Below are positions 43,269 to 52,581 of a DNA stretch of 64,000 nucleotides, in pieces; position 1 is the first letter of the stretch, and each line of letters starts with the position of its first letter. Origin of the DNA: Streptomyces sp. NBC_00287 (GTDB taxonomy: Bacteria; Actinomycetota; Actinomycetes; Streptomycetales; Streptomycetaceae); the NCBI RefSeq assembly GCF_036173105.1, contig NZ_CP108053.1, positions 6,696,001-6,760,000 on the forward strand. The letters run 5' to 3'. The notes under the pieces were generated by a model that was not told the DNA's origin, made no database searches, and saw nothing but the letters and a program-made list of their open reading frames with translations. The translations under genes were made by a program, and so were the position numbers.

Positions 43269-44417
43269 GTGACCACCAAGAACGACAACACCGGCGACGT
43301 CCGTCTCACGGGCATCAGCAAGACGTACGGCGCCTTCACCGCCGTACACCCGCTGGACCTGACCGTGCCGCAGGGCTCCTTCTTCGCCCTGCTCGGCGCC
43401 TCCGGCTGTGGCAAGACCACAACGCTGCGCATGATCGCGGGACTTGAGGAGCCGACCTCCGGCACCGTCTTCCTCGGCGACCAGGACGTGACCCGGCTGC
43501 CGCCCTACAAGCGGCCCGTGAACACCGTCTTCCAGTCCTACGCCCTCTTCCCGCACCTCGACATCTTCGAGAACGTCGCCTTCGGCCTGCGCCGACGCGG
43601 CATCAAGAGCGTGAAGAAGCAGGTCGAGGACATGCTGGAGCTCGTGCAGTTGGGCGAGCAGGCACGTAAGAAGCCGCATCAGCTCTCCGGCGGCCAGCAG
43701 CAGCGCGTCGCGGTCGCCCGCGCGCTGATCAACCACCCCAAGGTGCTCCTCCTCGACGAGCCGCTCGGCGCCCTCGACCTCAAGCTGCGCCGCCAGATGC
43801 AGCTGGAGCTCAAGCGCATCCAGACCGAGGTCGGCATCACCTTCGTGCACGTCACGCACGACCAGGAGGAGGCCATGACCATGGCCGACACGGTCGCCGT
43901 GATGAACGCGGGCCGCGTCGAGCAACTCGGCGCCCCCGCCGATCTGTACGAGAACCCGAAGACCACCTTCGTGGCCAACTTCCTCGGCACCTCCAACCTC
44001 ATCGAGGCCGAGGTCGACGCCAAGAGCGGCGAGGACATCGTCCTCAAGGCGGGCGGCGGCAAGCTCGTCCTGCCCGAGGCGCGCTGTTCCGCCCCCACCA
44101 CGACCGGCGGCAAGGTGCTGGTCGGCGTACGGCCGGAGAAGATCTCCCTCACGCACGCGGACGACGCCGGCGAGATCCCGGACGGCCGCAACCGCGTCAC
44201 CGGAAAGATCGCGGACGCGTCCTTCATCGGCGTCTCCACGCAGTACGTCATCGACAGCCCGGTCTGCCCCGAGTTCGCGGTCTACGCCCAGAACGTCGAC
44301 CGCGACGCCCGTCTCGTCCCCGGCGCCGACGTCGTCCTGCACTGGTCCCCGGCGCACACCTTCGGCCTGGATGCCGCCCAGGACATCGACGCGGGCACCG
44401 AGGAAGAGGCGGTCTGA
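43269..44417 (+). CDS. potA: Polyamine ABC transporter ATPase
   Basis: 382 residues. Walker A GASGCGKTT, Q-loop TVFQSYALFPHL, signature LSGGQQQR, Walker B VLLLDEP and VTHDQEEAMTMAD are all canonical. The C-terminal TOBE domain contains VGVRPEKISL. GTG 43269 was chosen because a G-rich ribosome binding site lies 10 bp upstream; GTG 43260 is possible. The stop overlaps potB (TGATG). Confidence 0.94.
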   Translation: MTTKNDNTGDVRLTGISKTYGAFTAVHPLDLTVPQGSFFALLGASGCGKTTTLRMIAGLEEPTSGTVFLGDQDVTRLPPYKRPVNTVFQSYALFPHLDIFENVAFGLRRRGIKSVKKQVEDMLELVQLGEQARKKPHQLSGGQQQRVAVARALINHPKVLLLDEPLGALDLKLRRQMQLELKRIQTEVGITFVHVTHDQEEAMTMADTVAVMNAGRVEQLGAPADLYENPKTTFVANFLGTSNLIEAEVDAKSGEDIVLKAGGGKLVLPEARCSAPTTTGGKVLVGVRPEKISLTHADDAGEIPDGRNRVTGKIADASFIGVSTQYVIDSPVCPEFAVYAQNVDRDARLVPGADVVLHWSPAHTFGLDAAQDIDAGTEEEAV

Positions 44418-45340
44418 TGGCGACGGTCACCGAGGCGCCGCCCCTGGCGCCCGCCCCCGAGAAGAAGCCCCCGCGCAAGAGGGGCCGCTGGACGCCGTAC
44501 CTCCTGCTGCTGCCCGGACTCGCCTGGCTGCTGGTGTTCTTCGCGCTGCCGATGGTCTACCAGGCCTCCACCTCGGTGCAGACCGGCTCGCTGGAGCAGG
44601 GCTACGAGGTCACCTGGCACTTCGCCACCTACTGGGACGCGCTGACCGAGTACTACCCGCAGTTCCTGCGGTCGGTGCTGTACGCCGGTTCCGCGACGAT
44701 CCTGTGTCTGCTGCTGGGCTATCCGCTGGCGTATCTCATCGCCTTCCGGGCCGGCCGCTGGCGGAACCTGATCATGATCCTGGTGATCGCGCCGTTCTTC
44801 ACCAGCTTCCTGATCCGCACCCTCGCCTGGAAGACGATCCTCGCGGACGGCGGCCCGGTCGTCGGCGCGCTCAACTCGCTGCACGTCCTGGACGTCACCA
44901 GCTGGCTCGGGATGACGGCGGGGGACCGGGTACTGGCCACCCCGCTGGCGGTCGTCTGCGGTCTGACGTACAACTTCCTGCCGTTCATGATCCTGCCGCT
45001 CTACACCTCGCTGGAGCGCATCGACGGCCGGCTGCACGAGGCCGCGAACGATCTGTACGCCAAGCCCATCACGACCTTCCGGAAGGTCACCTTCCCGCTG
45101 TCGATGCCGGGCGTCGTCTCCGGCACGCTGCTCACCTTCATCCCGGCCGCCGGTGACTACGTCAACGCCGATCTGCTCGGCTCCACCGACACCCGAATGA
45201 TCGGCAATGTCATCCAGTCGCAGTTCCTCAGGATTCTCGACTATCCGACGGCCGCCGCGCTCTCCTTCATCCTGATGTTCGCGATCCTCATCATGGTCAC
45301 GCTCTACATCCGCAAGTCGGGGACGGAGGATCTGGTTTAA
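44417..45340 (+). CDS. potB: Polyamine ABC transporter permease
   Basis: 307 residues with six membrane segments. The EAA loop reads HEAANDLYAKPITTFRKVTF. It is PotB-like, and its partner PotC starts at the very next base after its stop. ATG overlaps the potA stop. Confidence 0.94.
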   Translation: MATVTEAPPLAPAPEKKPPRKRGRWTPYLLLLPGLAWLLVFFALPMVYQASTSVQTGSLEQGYEVTWHFATYWDALTEYYPQFLRSVLYAGSATILCLLLGYPLAYLIAFRAGRWRNLIMILVIAPFFTSFLIRTLAWKTILADGGPVVGALNSLHVLDVTSWLGMTAGDRVLATPLAVVCGLTYNFLPFMILPLYTSLERIDGRLHEAANDLYAKPITTFRKVTFPLSMPGVVSGTLLTFIPAAGDYVNADLLGSTDTRMIGNVIQSQFLRILDYPTAAALSFILMFAILIMVTLYIRKSGTEDLV

Positions 45341-46141
45341 ATGGCCTTCGTCAACTGGCTCCGGCGCAATCTCGTCGTCATCGCGGGCCTCATCACGCTC
45401 GGATATCTGCTGCTGCCCAACGTCGTCGTGACGGTGTTCTCCTTCAACGACCCGAAGGGCCGCTTCAACTACGAGTGGCAGAAATTCTCCACCGACGCCT
45501 GGACCGATCCCTGTGGTGTCTCGGGGTTGTGCTCCTCGCTCACCCTGAGCCTCCAGATCGCCTTCTGGGCGACGCTGGGCGCCACCGTCCTCGGCGCGAT
45601 GATCGCCTTCGCCCTGGTCCGCTACCGGTTCCGGGCGCGCGGCGCGGTGAACTCGCTGATCTTCATGCCGATGGCGATGCCCGAGGTCGTCATGGCCGCC
45701 TCGCTGCTCACCCTGTTCCTCAACATGGGCGTCCAGCTGGGCTTCTGGACGATTCTCATCGCCCACATCATGTTCTGCCTCAGCTTCGTCGTGACGGCCG
45801 TCAAGGCGCGCGTCATGTCGATGGACCCGAGGCTGGAGCAGGCCGCGCAGGATCTCTACGCCGGCCCGCTGCAGACCTTCCTCCGGGTCACCCTGCCGAT
45901 CGCGGCACCCGGAATCGCCGCGGGCGCGCTGCTCGCCTTCGCGCTCTCCTTCGACGATTTCATCATCACCAATTTCAACGCGGGCTCGACCGTCACCTTC
46001 CCCATGTTCGTCTGGGGCTCGGCTCAGCGCGGAACGCCCGTTCAGATCAATGTCATCGGTACCGCCATGTTCCTCATCGCCGTACTGTTCGTCCTGGCCT
46101 CGATGGTCATCAGCAACCGCCGCAACAAGCAAAAGGCGTAG
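45341..46141 (+). CDS. potC: Polyamine ABC transporter permease
   Basis: 266 residues with six membrane segments. The EAA loop reads EQAAQDLYAGPLQTFLRVTL, and a typical PotC segment SFDDFIITNFNAGSTVTFPM follows. There is no gap after potB. Confidence 0.94.
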   Translation: MAFVNWLRRNLVVIAGLITLGYLLLPNVVVTVFSFNDPKGRFNYEWQKFSTDAWTDPCGVSGLCSSLTLSLQIAFWATLGATVLGAMIAFALVRYRFRARGAVNSLIFMPMAMPEVVMAASLLTLFLNMGVQLGFWTILIAHIMFCLSFVVTAVKARVMSMDPRLEQAAQDLYAGPLQTFLRVTLPIAAPGIAAGALLAFALSFDDFIITNFNAGSTVTFPMFVWGSAQRGTPVQINVIGTAMFLIAVLFVLASMVISNRRNKQKA

Positions 46142-46176
46142 CCCTTTTCGATAACCCCCTGTAGGGAGTTGAAATC

Positions 46177-47595
46177 ATGGCCCCAAGCGCCATGAGCCGT
46201 TGGACAAAGGCACTTTCTGAAGCACAGCCGGTTCCGTACTGGCTGGACGACCCCGGCAAGCCCCACCCCGAGCCCGCGCTCACCGGCGCCGAGACCTGCG
46301 ATCTGCTGGTCGTCGGCGGCGGATACAGCGGACTGTGGACCGCGCTCCTGGCCAAGGAGCGCGACCCGCACCGGGATGTCGTCCTGCTGGAGGGCCGCGA
46401 GGTGGGCTGGGCCGCCTCGGGCCGCAACGGCGGCTTCTGCGCCGCCTCCCTCACCCACGGTCTGCCCAACGGGCTCGCCCGCTGGCCGGGCGAGATCCAC
46501 AAGCTTCAGGAGCTGGGCGCCCGCAACCTCGACGAGATCGAGGCGGCGGTCGCCCGGCACGGCATCGACTGCGACTTCGAACGCACCGGCGAGATCGACG
46601 TCGCCACCGAGACCTACCAGGCCCGGGAACTGCGCGACTGGTACGAGGAGATCGAGCGCGAGGGACTCGCCGAGGGCGTCGAGTTCCTGGACGCCGATGC
46701 CGTGCGGGAACAAGTCGACTCACCGACATTCCAGGCGGGCCTCCACGACCGCCGGGGCGTCGCCATGCTCAACCCGGCCAAGCTGGTCTGGGGTCTGAAG
46801 GCGGCATGCGTCCGGCTCGGGGTGCGGGTGTACGAGCACACGCCCGCGCTGGACCTGAAGCCGTACGGCGCCGGCATGGCCGTACGCACCCCGTACGGAA
46901 CGGTCCGCGCCCGCCAGGTCGCCCTCGGCACCAACATCTTCCCGAACCTGGTCAAGCGGGTGCGCGCCTTCACCGTCCCGGTCTACGACTACGCCCTGAT
47001 GACCGAGCCGCTCACCGACGACCAGCTCAAGGAGATCGGCTGGCAGAACCGCCAGGGCCTCGGGGACAGCGCCAACCAGTTCCATTACTTCCGGCTGTCC
47101 GCCGACAACCGGATCCTGTGGGGCGGTTACGACGCCATCTATCCGTACGGCGGCCGGGTGCGCGCCGAGTACGACGACCGCCCGGAGACGTACGCCAAGC
47201 TCGCCGATCACTTCTTCACCTGCTTCCCGCAGCTGGAGGGCCTCAACTTCACCCACGCCTGGGGCGGCGCGATCGACACCTGCTCGCGCTTCTCGGCGTT
47301 CTTCGGCACAGCACACGGCGGGAAGGTCGCGTACGCGGCGGGCTATACGGGGCTCGGCGTCGGCGCCACCCGCTTCGGTGCCGATGTGATGCTGGACCTG
47401 TTGTCGGGGGAGCCCACCGAGCGGACCGAACTGGAAATGGTCCGGCGCAAGCCGCTGCCCTTCCCGCCCGAGCCGTTCGCCTGGACCGGGATCGCGCTCA
47501 CCAAGTGGTCGCTGGCCCGGGCCGACGCGCACGGCGGGCGGCGCAACCTCTGGCTGAAGACGATGGACCGGCTGGGTCTCGGCTTCGACAGCTGA
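46177..47595 (+). CDS. FAD-dependent amine oxidoreductase (DAO family, PuuB/OrdL-like)
   Basis: 472 residues. The FAD dinucleotide site is LLVVGGGYSGLWTALLAKE, and the DAO C-terminal segment includes GYTGLGVGATRFGADVM. It resembles gamma-glutamylputrescine oxidases and similar deaminating enzymes. Its place right after potABC suggests it oxidises imported amines to aldehydes for the nearby dehydrogenases. AGGGAG precedes the ATG. Confidence 0.88.
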   Translation: MAPSAMSRWTKALSEAQPVPYWLDDPGKPHPEPALTGAETCDLLVVGGGYSGLWTALLAKERDPHRDVVLLEGREVGWAASGRNGGFCAASLTHGLPNGLARWPGEIHKLQELGARNLDEIEAAVARHGIDCDFERTGEIDVATETYQARELRDWYEEIEREGLAEGVEFLDADAVREQVDSPTFQAGLHDRRGVAMLNPAKLVWGLKAACVRLGVRVYEHTPALDLKPYGAGMAVRTPYGTVRARQVALGTNIFPNLVKRVRAFTVPVYDYALMTEPLTDDQLKEIGWQNRQGLGDSANQFHYFRLSADNRILWGGYDAIYPYGGRVRAEYDDRPETYAKLADHFFTCFPQLEGLNFTHAWGGAIDTCSRFSAFFGTAHGGKVAYAAGYTGLGVGATRFGADVMLDLLSGEPTERTELEMVRRKPLPFPPEPFAWTGIALTKWSLARADAHGGRRNLWLKTMDRLGLGFDS

Positions 47596-47657
47596 CGCGC
47601 GCCGGATGTGCTCCGGTTCACTTCAAAAGGTTGCGGAAACCCGCGTAATGCCTGGCA

Positions 47658-47714
47658 GGGACCTCCCTCTCCCTCCTGACGCACAAGGCGTCCACGACGG
47701 AAAAGGGAGGTCCC
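47658..47714 (+). promoter_or_regulatory. Leader hairpin that covers the next gene's ribosome binding site
   Basis: GGGACCTCCCT (47658-47668) is the perfect complement of AGGGAGGTCCC (47704-47714). The second arm contains the GGGAGG ribosome binding site of the gene starting at 47718. Pairing would block translation. Confidence 0.65.
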
Positions 47715-47717
47715 GTC

Positions 47718-48170
47718 ATGACAGGGGCGAAGACGGCGGTCGAGTGGCTCGCGTCCGTGGCACCGGATCCCGAGGCCTGCCGCTGGGAATGGGAACGCAA
47801 CCCGCTCGGGGTGGCCCTGCTGCCCGCCGGGAAGGCCTGGGACGTGCTCATCCTGCCGGGCGAACTCGGCTACCCGACGCTCGATGTACTGACCCGTATC
47901 CTCGACCGGCCCGGCCCGGTGCTCGTCGACTTCGGCGACGCCCGCATGGGCTTCTTGGTACCGCCGGGCACCGCGGCCCGCTGGCTCGGCACCGGCATCC
48001 GTACGGCAGGGGCCGGCACCTGGATCGTGGTGCCCTACCCCGGGCGCGCCACCGGCGGCGTCCGCTGGCTGGTCCCACCGGACGGATCCGGCACCCTCAC
48101 CGACCCCGCACTGCTCGAACTGGCCATGCATGAAGCGGCGGCGGGACTGGCCACGGACGAGGAGGACTGA
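47718..48170 (+). CDS. Conserved hypothetical protein
   Basis: 150 residues, no signal peptide or membrane segment. Segments WDVLILPGELGYPTLDVL, GDARMGFLVPPGTAARWLG and TWIVVPYPG resemble small Streptomyces proteins related to the N-terminal part of bifunctional primase/polymerase proteins, but no catalytic motif is evident. I do not assign a function. Translation start is preceded by a hairpin that would hide its ribosome binding site. Confidence 0.75.
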   Translation: MTGAKTAVEWLASVAPDPEACRWEWERNPLGVALLPAGKAWDVLILPGELGYPTLDVLTRILDRPGPVLVDFGDARMGFLVPPGTAARWLGTGIRTAGAGTWIVVPYPGRATGGVRWLVPPDGSGTLTDPALLELAMHEAAAGLATDEED

Positions 48171-48194
48171 CCGGGAGAAAGCTGACAGGGGGTC

Positions 48195-48220
48195 TTGACA
48201 ACCCAATTGGTCTGGACCAA
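48195..48220 (+). promoter_or_regulatory. Chitinase promoter with DasR-like operator
   Basis: TTGACA (48195-48200) is a consensus -35. TTGGTCTGGACCAA (48207-48220) is a palindrome with perfect TTGGTC/GACCAA arms, in the position of the -35/-10 spacer. It matches the DasR-responsive element of Streptomyces chitin-utilisation genes, whose core is TGGTCTAGACCA. Confidence 0.8.
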
Positions 48221-48266
48221 GTTGAGCGCGCTCCACCCTCCAATTCCCCCAAGCCCGGAGGCACTT

Positions 48267-50060
48267 GTGGATCGCACCAGACATTTGATCGCCCTCTTCA
48301 CGGCCATGGCCCTGGCCGTACCCGGCATCACCGCGCTCTCGTCGGCCGCCCGTGCGGCCGACGCGGACCTGGCCAGGAACGGAGGCTTCGAATCCGGTCT
48401 CACCGGCTGGACCTGTACGGCGGGCACCACCGTCACCTCACCTGTGCGCAGCGGCAGTTCAGCGCTGCGGGCGACTCCGGCCGGCAGCGACAACGCCCGG
48501 TGCGCGCAGACCGTCACCGTGCAGCCGAACTCCCAGTACACGCTGTCCGGTTACGTCCAAGGCTCGTACGTCTATCTGGGCGCGAGCGGCACCGGCACCA
48601 CCGACGTTTCGACGTGGACCCAGTCCGCGCCGACCTGGCAGCAGCTCACCACGACCTTCCGCACCGGACCGTCCACCACCAAGGTCACGATCTACACCCA
48701 CGGCTGGTACGGCACCGGCGCCTACCACGCCGACGACGTCTCCCTGGTCGGCCCCTCCGTCGACCCCGGCCAACCACCCGCACCGCCCACCGGCCTGAGA
48801 ACAGGCACGATCACCTCCTCCAGCGTCGCCCTGTCCTGGACCGCGGCAACAGGCGCGACGAGTTACGCCGTCTACCGCGACGGCGTCAAGGTCCAGACGG
48901 TGAGCGGCACTTCGGCGACGGTGACCGGACTGTCACCGCAGACGGCGTACGCCTTCCAGGTCGCCGCCGTGAACGACGCCGGCGAGTCCGCGAAGTCCGG
49001 CACGGTCACCGCGACGACCACCGCGGGCGGGGGCGGCTCCTCCGACCTTCCGCCGCACGCCCTCGTCGGCTACCTCCACGCCAGCTTCGCCAACGGCTCC
49101 GGCTACACCCGTCTCGCGGACGTCCCCGACAGCTGGGACGTCATCGACCTGGCCTTCGGCGAGCCGACCTCGGTCACCTCCGGCGACATCCGCTTCACCC
49201 GCTGCCCGGTCGCCGAATGTCCGAACGTCGAGAGTGACGCCGACTTCAAGGCCGCGATCAGGGCCAAGCAGGCGGCGGGCAAGAAGGTGCTGATCTCCAT
49301 CGGCGGCCAGAACGGCCAGGTGCAGCTCACGACGACCGCCGCGCGGGACACCTTCGTCAGCTCGGTCTCGAAGATCATCGACGAGTACGGCCTCGACGGC
49401 CTGGACATCGACTTCGAGGGCCACTCGCTCTCCCTGAACGCCGACGACACGGACTTCAAGAACCCCAAGACGCCGGTGATCGTGAACCTGATCTCGGCCC
49501 TGAAGACCCTGAAGGCCAAGTACGGCGACGACTTCGTGCTGACGATGGCCCCGGAGACCTTCTTCGTCCAGCTCGGCTACCAGTACTACGGCACCGGCAA
49601 GTGGGGCGGCCAGGACCCGAGGGCGGGCGCGTATCTCCCGGTCATCCACGCCATGCGCGACGACCTGACCCTGCTGCACGTCCAGGACTACAACTCGGGC
49701 CCGATCATGGGCCTCGACAACCAGTACCACTCCATGGGCGGCGCCGACTTCCACATCGCGATGACCGACATGCTGCTCACCGGCTTCCCGGTCGCGGGCG
49801 ACGCGAACAACGTCTTCCCGCCGCTGCGCCCCGACCAGATCGCCATCGGCATGCCCGCGTCCACGAACGCGGGCAACGGTCATGTCCCTCCGGCCGAGGT
49901 CGTGAAGACCCTCGACTGTCTGACGAAGAAGGTGAGCTGCGGCTCGTACGCCACGCACGGCACCTGGCCCGCGCTGCGGGGCCTGATGACGTGGTCGATC
50001 AACTGGGACCGGTACTCGAACTGGGAGTTCCAGCGGACCTTCGACGGCTACTTCGGCTGA
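48267..50060 (+). CDS. Secreted GH18 chitinase with carbohydrate-binding and FnIII domains
   Basis: 597 residues. Signal peptide to about residue 36 (AARAAD), a beta-sandwich carbohydrate-binding module (about 40-165), one fibronectin type III domain (about 172-255) and a GH18 barrel (about 262-597). The catalytic motif is DGLDIDFE (DxxDxDxE) with the acid at E384. It hydrolyses chitin to chito-oligosaccharides. GTG start with GGAGG upstream. The DasR-like operator predicts induction by N-acetylglucosamine derivatives. The 3' end overlaps the convergent PAP2 gene by 62 bp. Confidence 0.94.
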   Translation: MDRTRHLIALFTAMALAVPGITALSSAARAADADLARNGGFESGLTGWTCTAGTTVTSPVRSGSSALRATPAGSDNARCAQTVTVQPNSQYTLSGYVQGSYVYLGASGTGTTDVSTWTQSAPTWQQLTTTFRTGPSTTKVTIYTHGWYGTGAYHADDVSLVGPSVDPGQPPAPPTGLRTGTITSSSVALSWTAATGATSYAVYRDGVKVQTVSGTSATVTGLSPQTAYAFQVAAVNDAGESAKSGTVTATTTAGGGGSSDLPPHALVGYLHASFANGSGYTRLADVPDSWDVIDLAFGEPTSVTSGDIRFTRCPVAECPNVESDADFKAAIRAKQAAGKKVLISIGGQNGQVQLTTTAARDTFVSSVSKIIDEYGLDGLDIDFEGHSLSLNADDTDFKNPKTPVIVNLISALKTLKAKYGDDFVLTMAPETFFVQLGYQYYGTGKWGGQDPRAGAYLPVIHAMRDDLTLLHVQDYNSGPIMGLDNQYHSMGGADFHIAMTDMLLTGFPVAGDANNVFPPLRPDQIAIGMPASTNAGNGHVPPAEVVKTLDCLTKKVSCGSYATHGTWPALRGLMTWSINWDRYSNWEFQRTFDGYFG

Positions 50061-50871
50061 TGAGCAGGACGTAGCCGGTGAGCAGGACCGTGCAGAGGCA
50101 CCAACTGGCCACGACGTCCAGTGGCCAGTGGTAGCCGCGCCGGACCAGGCCGTAGGAGACGCCGAGTACGAGGGCGGCGCAGACGGTCACGCAGATGCGG
50201 CGGGCTGCGGAGGTGCGGAGCCAGGGGAGGAGGAGCAGGGTCGCGGCGCCGTAGGCGATGGCGGCGGTCGCGGTGTGGCCGGAGGGGAAGTAGCCGGTGG
50301 CCGGGGGCACGACGGGGGTGCCCGGGCGGTCGGTGAGCTCCTTGATGGGTACCACCAAGGCCGGAACCAGTGCCATCAGCAGCGCCGCGGCCGTGGCCGG
50401 CCACCACCAGCGGTCTGTACCACTGCGCCGGGAGCGCAGGGCGACGTAGACCAGGCTCACCAGGAGGACGGGCAGCGCGACCTGCACATTGCCCAGATCC
50501 GCGAGGAGTTCGGAGTCGCGATCGGGATGGACGAGGGCTCTGCTGAGCCGCTCGTCCACCCTTACCAGCGGGCCGTCGGCCACGACCTGCCAGGTGATCA
50601 GCGCGAAGAGAAGGGCCGGAAGCCCGAGAAGTCCCAGAAGGGAGAGGAGGGAGGTCGGCCGCCCCGGAACAGGGGGGGTGGTTCCGAGGCGGCCGTCCGG
50701 ATCGGATGGTCGCGCGCCCCGGGGGGTTTGGGGCGAGCGACTGTCCGATCGGTGAGGAGATCCGGGGCCAGAGGCCCCGTTTGTGTGCGCGAGGGCACGA
50801 CCAGGTCGAAGCTGGGGAGGCCCCGGCCTGAAGTCGCCCACAGTCCCCTGTGGGCGGGGTGTATCTCTCAT
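49999..50871 (-). CDS. PAP2 family phosphatase, membrane protein
   Basis: 290 residues. A disordered Pro/Arg-rich N-terminus of about 75 residues precedes five to six membrane segments. The phosphatase motifs are KELTDRPGTP (motif 1, KxxxxxxRP), PSGHT (motif 2) and RRGYHWPLDVVAS (motif 3, SRxxxxxHxxxD-like). It probably dephosphorylates lipid phosphates. ATG 50871 has TAAGTT 8 nt upstream on the coding strand and no ribosome binding site, so the mRNA may be leaderless. Confidence 0.85.
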   Translation of the reverse strand: MRDTPRPQGTVGDFRPGPPQLRPGRALAHTNGASGPGSPHRSDSRSPQTPRGARPSDPDGRLGTTPPVPGRPTSLLSLLGLLGLPALLFALITWQVVADGPLVRVDERLSRALVHPDRDSELLADLGNVQVALPVLLVSLVYVALRSRRSGTDRWWWPATAAALLMALVPALVVPIKELTDRPGTPVVPPATGYFPSGHTATAAIAYGAATLLLLPWLRTSAARRICVTVCAALVLGVSYGLVRRGYHWPLDVVASWCLCTVLLTGYVLLISRSSRRRSAGTPSSSTGPS

Positions 50872-50954
50872 CTGGGTAGAACTTACGACAGGGGGTGCGC
50901 CCAAGACAGTCGGAATCGAGTCCTGACAGACACCTCGCACACCTTCTTCACACC

Positions 50955-51000
50955 CTCTGACCCCCGCGGCCCCAGTCCGCTGGGGCCACTGGGGTCAGAG
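50955..51000. terminator. Two-part hairpin downstream of the gabT-type gene
   Basis: CTCTGACCCC (50955-50964) pairs with GGGGTCAGAG (50991-51000), and GGCCCCAG (50968-50975) pairs with CTGGGGCC (50980-50987) around a TCCG loop. It lies 5 bp beyond the stop of the minus-strand aminotransferase. Confidence 0.85.
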
Positions 51001-51005
51001 GTGCG

Positions 51006-52340
51006 TCAGATGCGGGAGAAAGCCTGCTCGATGATGTCGAGGCCCTCGTTGAGCAGGTCCTCGCCGATGACCAGCGGCGGGAGGAAGCGCAGCACATTGC
51101 CGTAGGTGCCACAGGTCAGGACCAGCAGGCCCTCGGCGTGGCAGGCCTTGGCGAGGGCGGCTGTGGCCTCCGCGTTCGGCTCCTTGGTGGTGCGGTCCTT
51201 GACCAGCTCGATGGCGATCATCGCGCCACGGCCGCGGACGTCGCCGATGATGTCGAACTTCTCGGCCATGGCGCCGAGGCGGGCCTTCATGACCGCCTCG
51301 ATGTTCTTCGCCTTGGCGTTGAGGTCCAGCTCCTTCATCGTCTCGATGGAGCCGAGCGCACCGGCACACGCCACCGGGTTGCCGCCGTAGGTGCCGCCCA
51401 GGCCGCCGGCGTGGGCGGCGTCCATGATCTCGGCGCGGCCGGTGACGGCGGCGAGCGGCAGACCGCCCGCGATGCCCTTGGCGGTGGTGATCAGGTCCGG
51501 GACGATGCCCTCGTCCTCACAGGCGAACCACTGGCCGGTACGGCAGAAGCCGGACTGGATCTCGTCGGCGACGAAGACGATGCCGTGGGCGTTCGCGAAC
51601 TTCACGATCTCCGGCAGGAAGCCCTTGGCCGGCTCGATGAAGCCGCCCTCGCCGAGCACCGGCTCGATGATGATCGCGGCCACGTTCTCCGGGCCGACCT
51701 GCTTGGTGATCTGGTCGATGGCCTGCGCGGCGGCCTCCGGACCGGCGTTCTCGGCACCGGTCGGCCAGCGGTAGCCGTAGGCGACCGGGACGCGGTAGAC
51801 CTCGGGCGCGAACGGGCCGAAGCCGTGCTTGTACGGCATGTTCTTCGCCGTCAGCGCCATCGTGAGGTTGGTGCGGCCGTGGTAGCCGTGGTCGAAGACG
51901 ACGACGGCCTGGCGCTTGGTGTACGCACGGGCGATCTTGACGGCGTTCTCGACGGCCTCGGCGCCGGAGTTGAACAGCGCGGACTTCTTGGCGTGGTCAC
52001 CCGGGGTGAGCTCGGCGAGGGCCTCGGCGACCTCGACGTAGCCCTCGTACGGCGTGACCATGAAGCAGGTGTGGGTGAAGTCGGCGAGCTGCGCGGAGGC
52101 GCGTCGTACGACGGCCTCGGCGGAGGCGCCGACGGAGGTCACGGCGATGCCGGAGCCGAAGTCGATGAGGCGGTTGCCGTCGACGTCCTCGATGATGCCG
52201 CCGCCCGCGCGCGCGGTGAACACCGGCAGCACGGAGCCCACGCCCTGCGCCACCGCGGCGGTGCGGCGGGCCTGCAGCTCCTGCGACTTCGGGCCGGGGA
52301 TGGCGGTGACGACGCGGCGCTCCTGCGGAAGGTCGGTCAT
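51006..52340 (-). CDS. gabT: 4-aminobutyrate aminotransferase
   Basis: 444 residues, class III PLP enzyme. The Schiff-base lysine is in TTAKGIAGGLPL (K288), with ALFNSGAEAVENAVKIARAY, VVVFDHGYHGRTNLTMALT and FVADEIQSGFCRTG. It transfers the amino group of GABA to 2-oxoglutarate, giving succinate semialdehyde. AGGAG precedes the ATG. It would follow the aminobutyraldehyde dehydrogenases in the pathway. Confidence 0.93.
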   Translation of the reverse strand: MTDLPQERRVVTAIPGPKSQELQARRTAAVAQGVGSVLPVFTARAGGGIIEDVDGNRLIDFGSGIAVTSVGASAEAVVRRASAQLADFTHTCFMVTPYEGYVEVAEALAELTPGDHAKKSALFNSGAEAVENAVKIARAYTKRQAVVVFDHGYHGRTNLTMALTAKNMPYKHGFGPFAPEVYRVPVAYGYRWPTGAENAGPEAAAQAIDQITKQVGPENVAAIIIEPVLGEGGFIEPAKGFLPEIVKFANAHGIVFVADEIQSGFCRTGQWFACEDEGIVPDLITTAKGIAGGLPLAAVTGRAEIMDAAHAGGLGGTYGGNPVACAGALGSIETMKELDLNAKAKNIEAVMKARLGAMAEKFDIIGDVRGRGAMIAIELVKDRTTKEPNAEATAALAKACHAEGLLVLTCGTYGNVLRFLPPLVIGEDLLNEGLDIIEQAFSRI

Positions 52341-52581
52341 GAGGGGCTCCTGGGGGTTTTGCGGACGCTTGTCTTCTCTTTTCTCGCAGGCTAGGGCGGG
52401 GAGCGGGGGGTGGGCATGCTCCATGTGGGCGTTGTCGACGGGGCCGGTTGTCCGTGGTGGACATAGCGGGAGTCCGGTTCCGGCCAGCATGCCGGGGCGG
52501 CTAACCGTGAACTCCCCTTGCGGGGGCGTTAGATTGGCTCGCTGACGGTGGTACGGAACGGCTGGTCAGGGGGCAAGGGCG

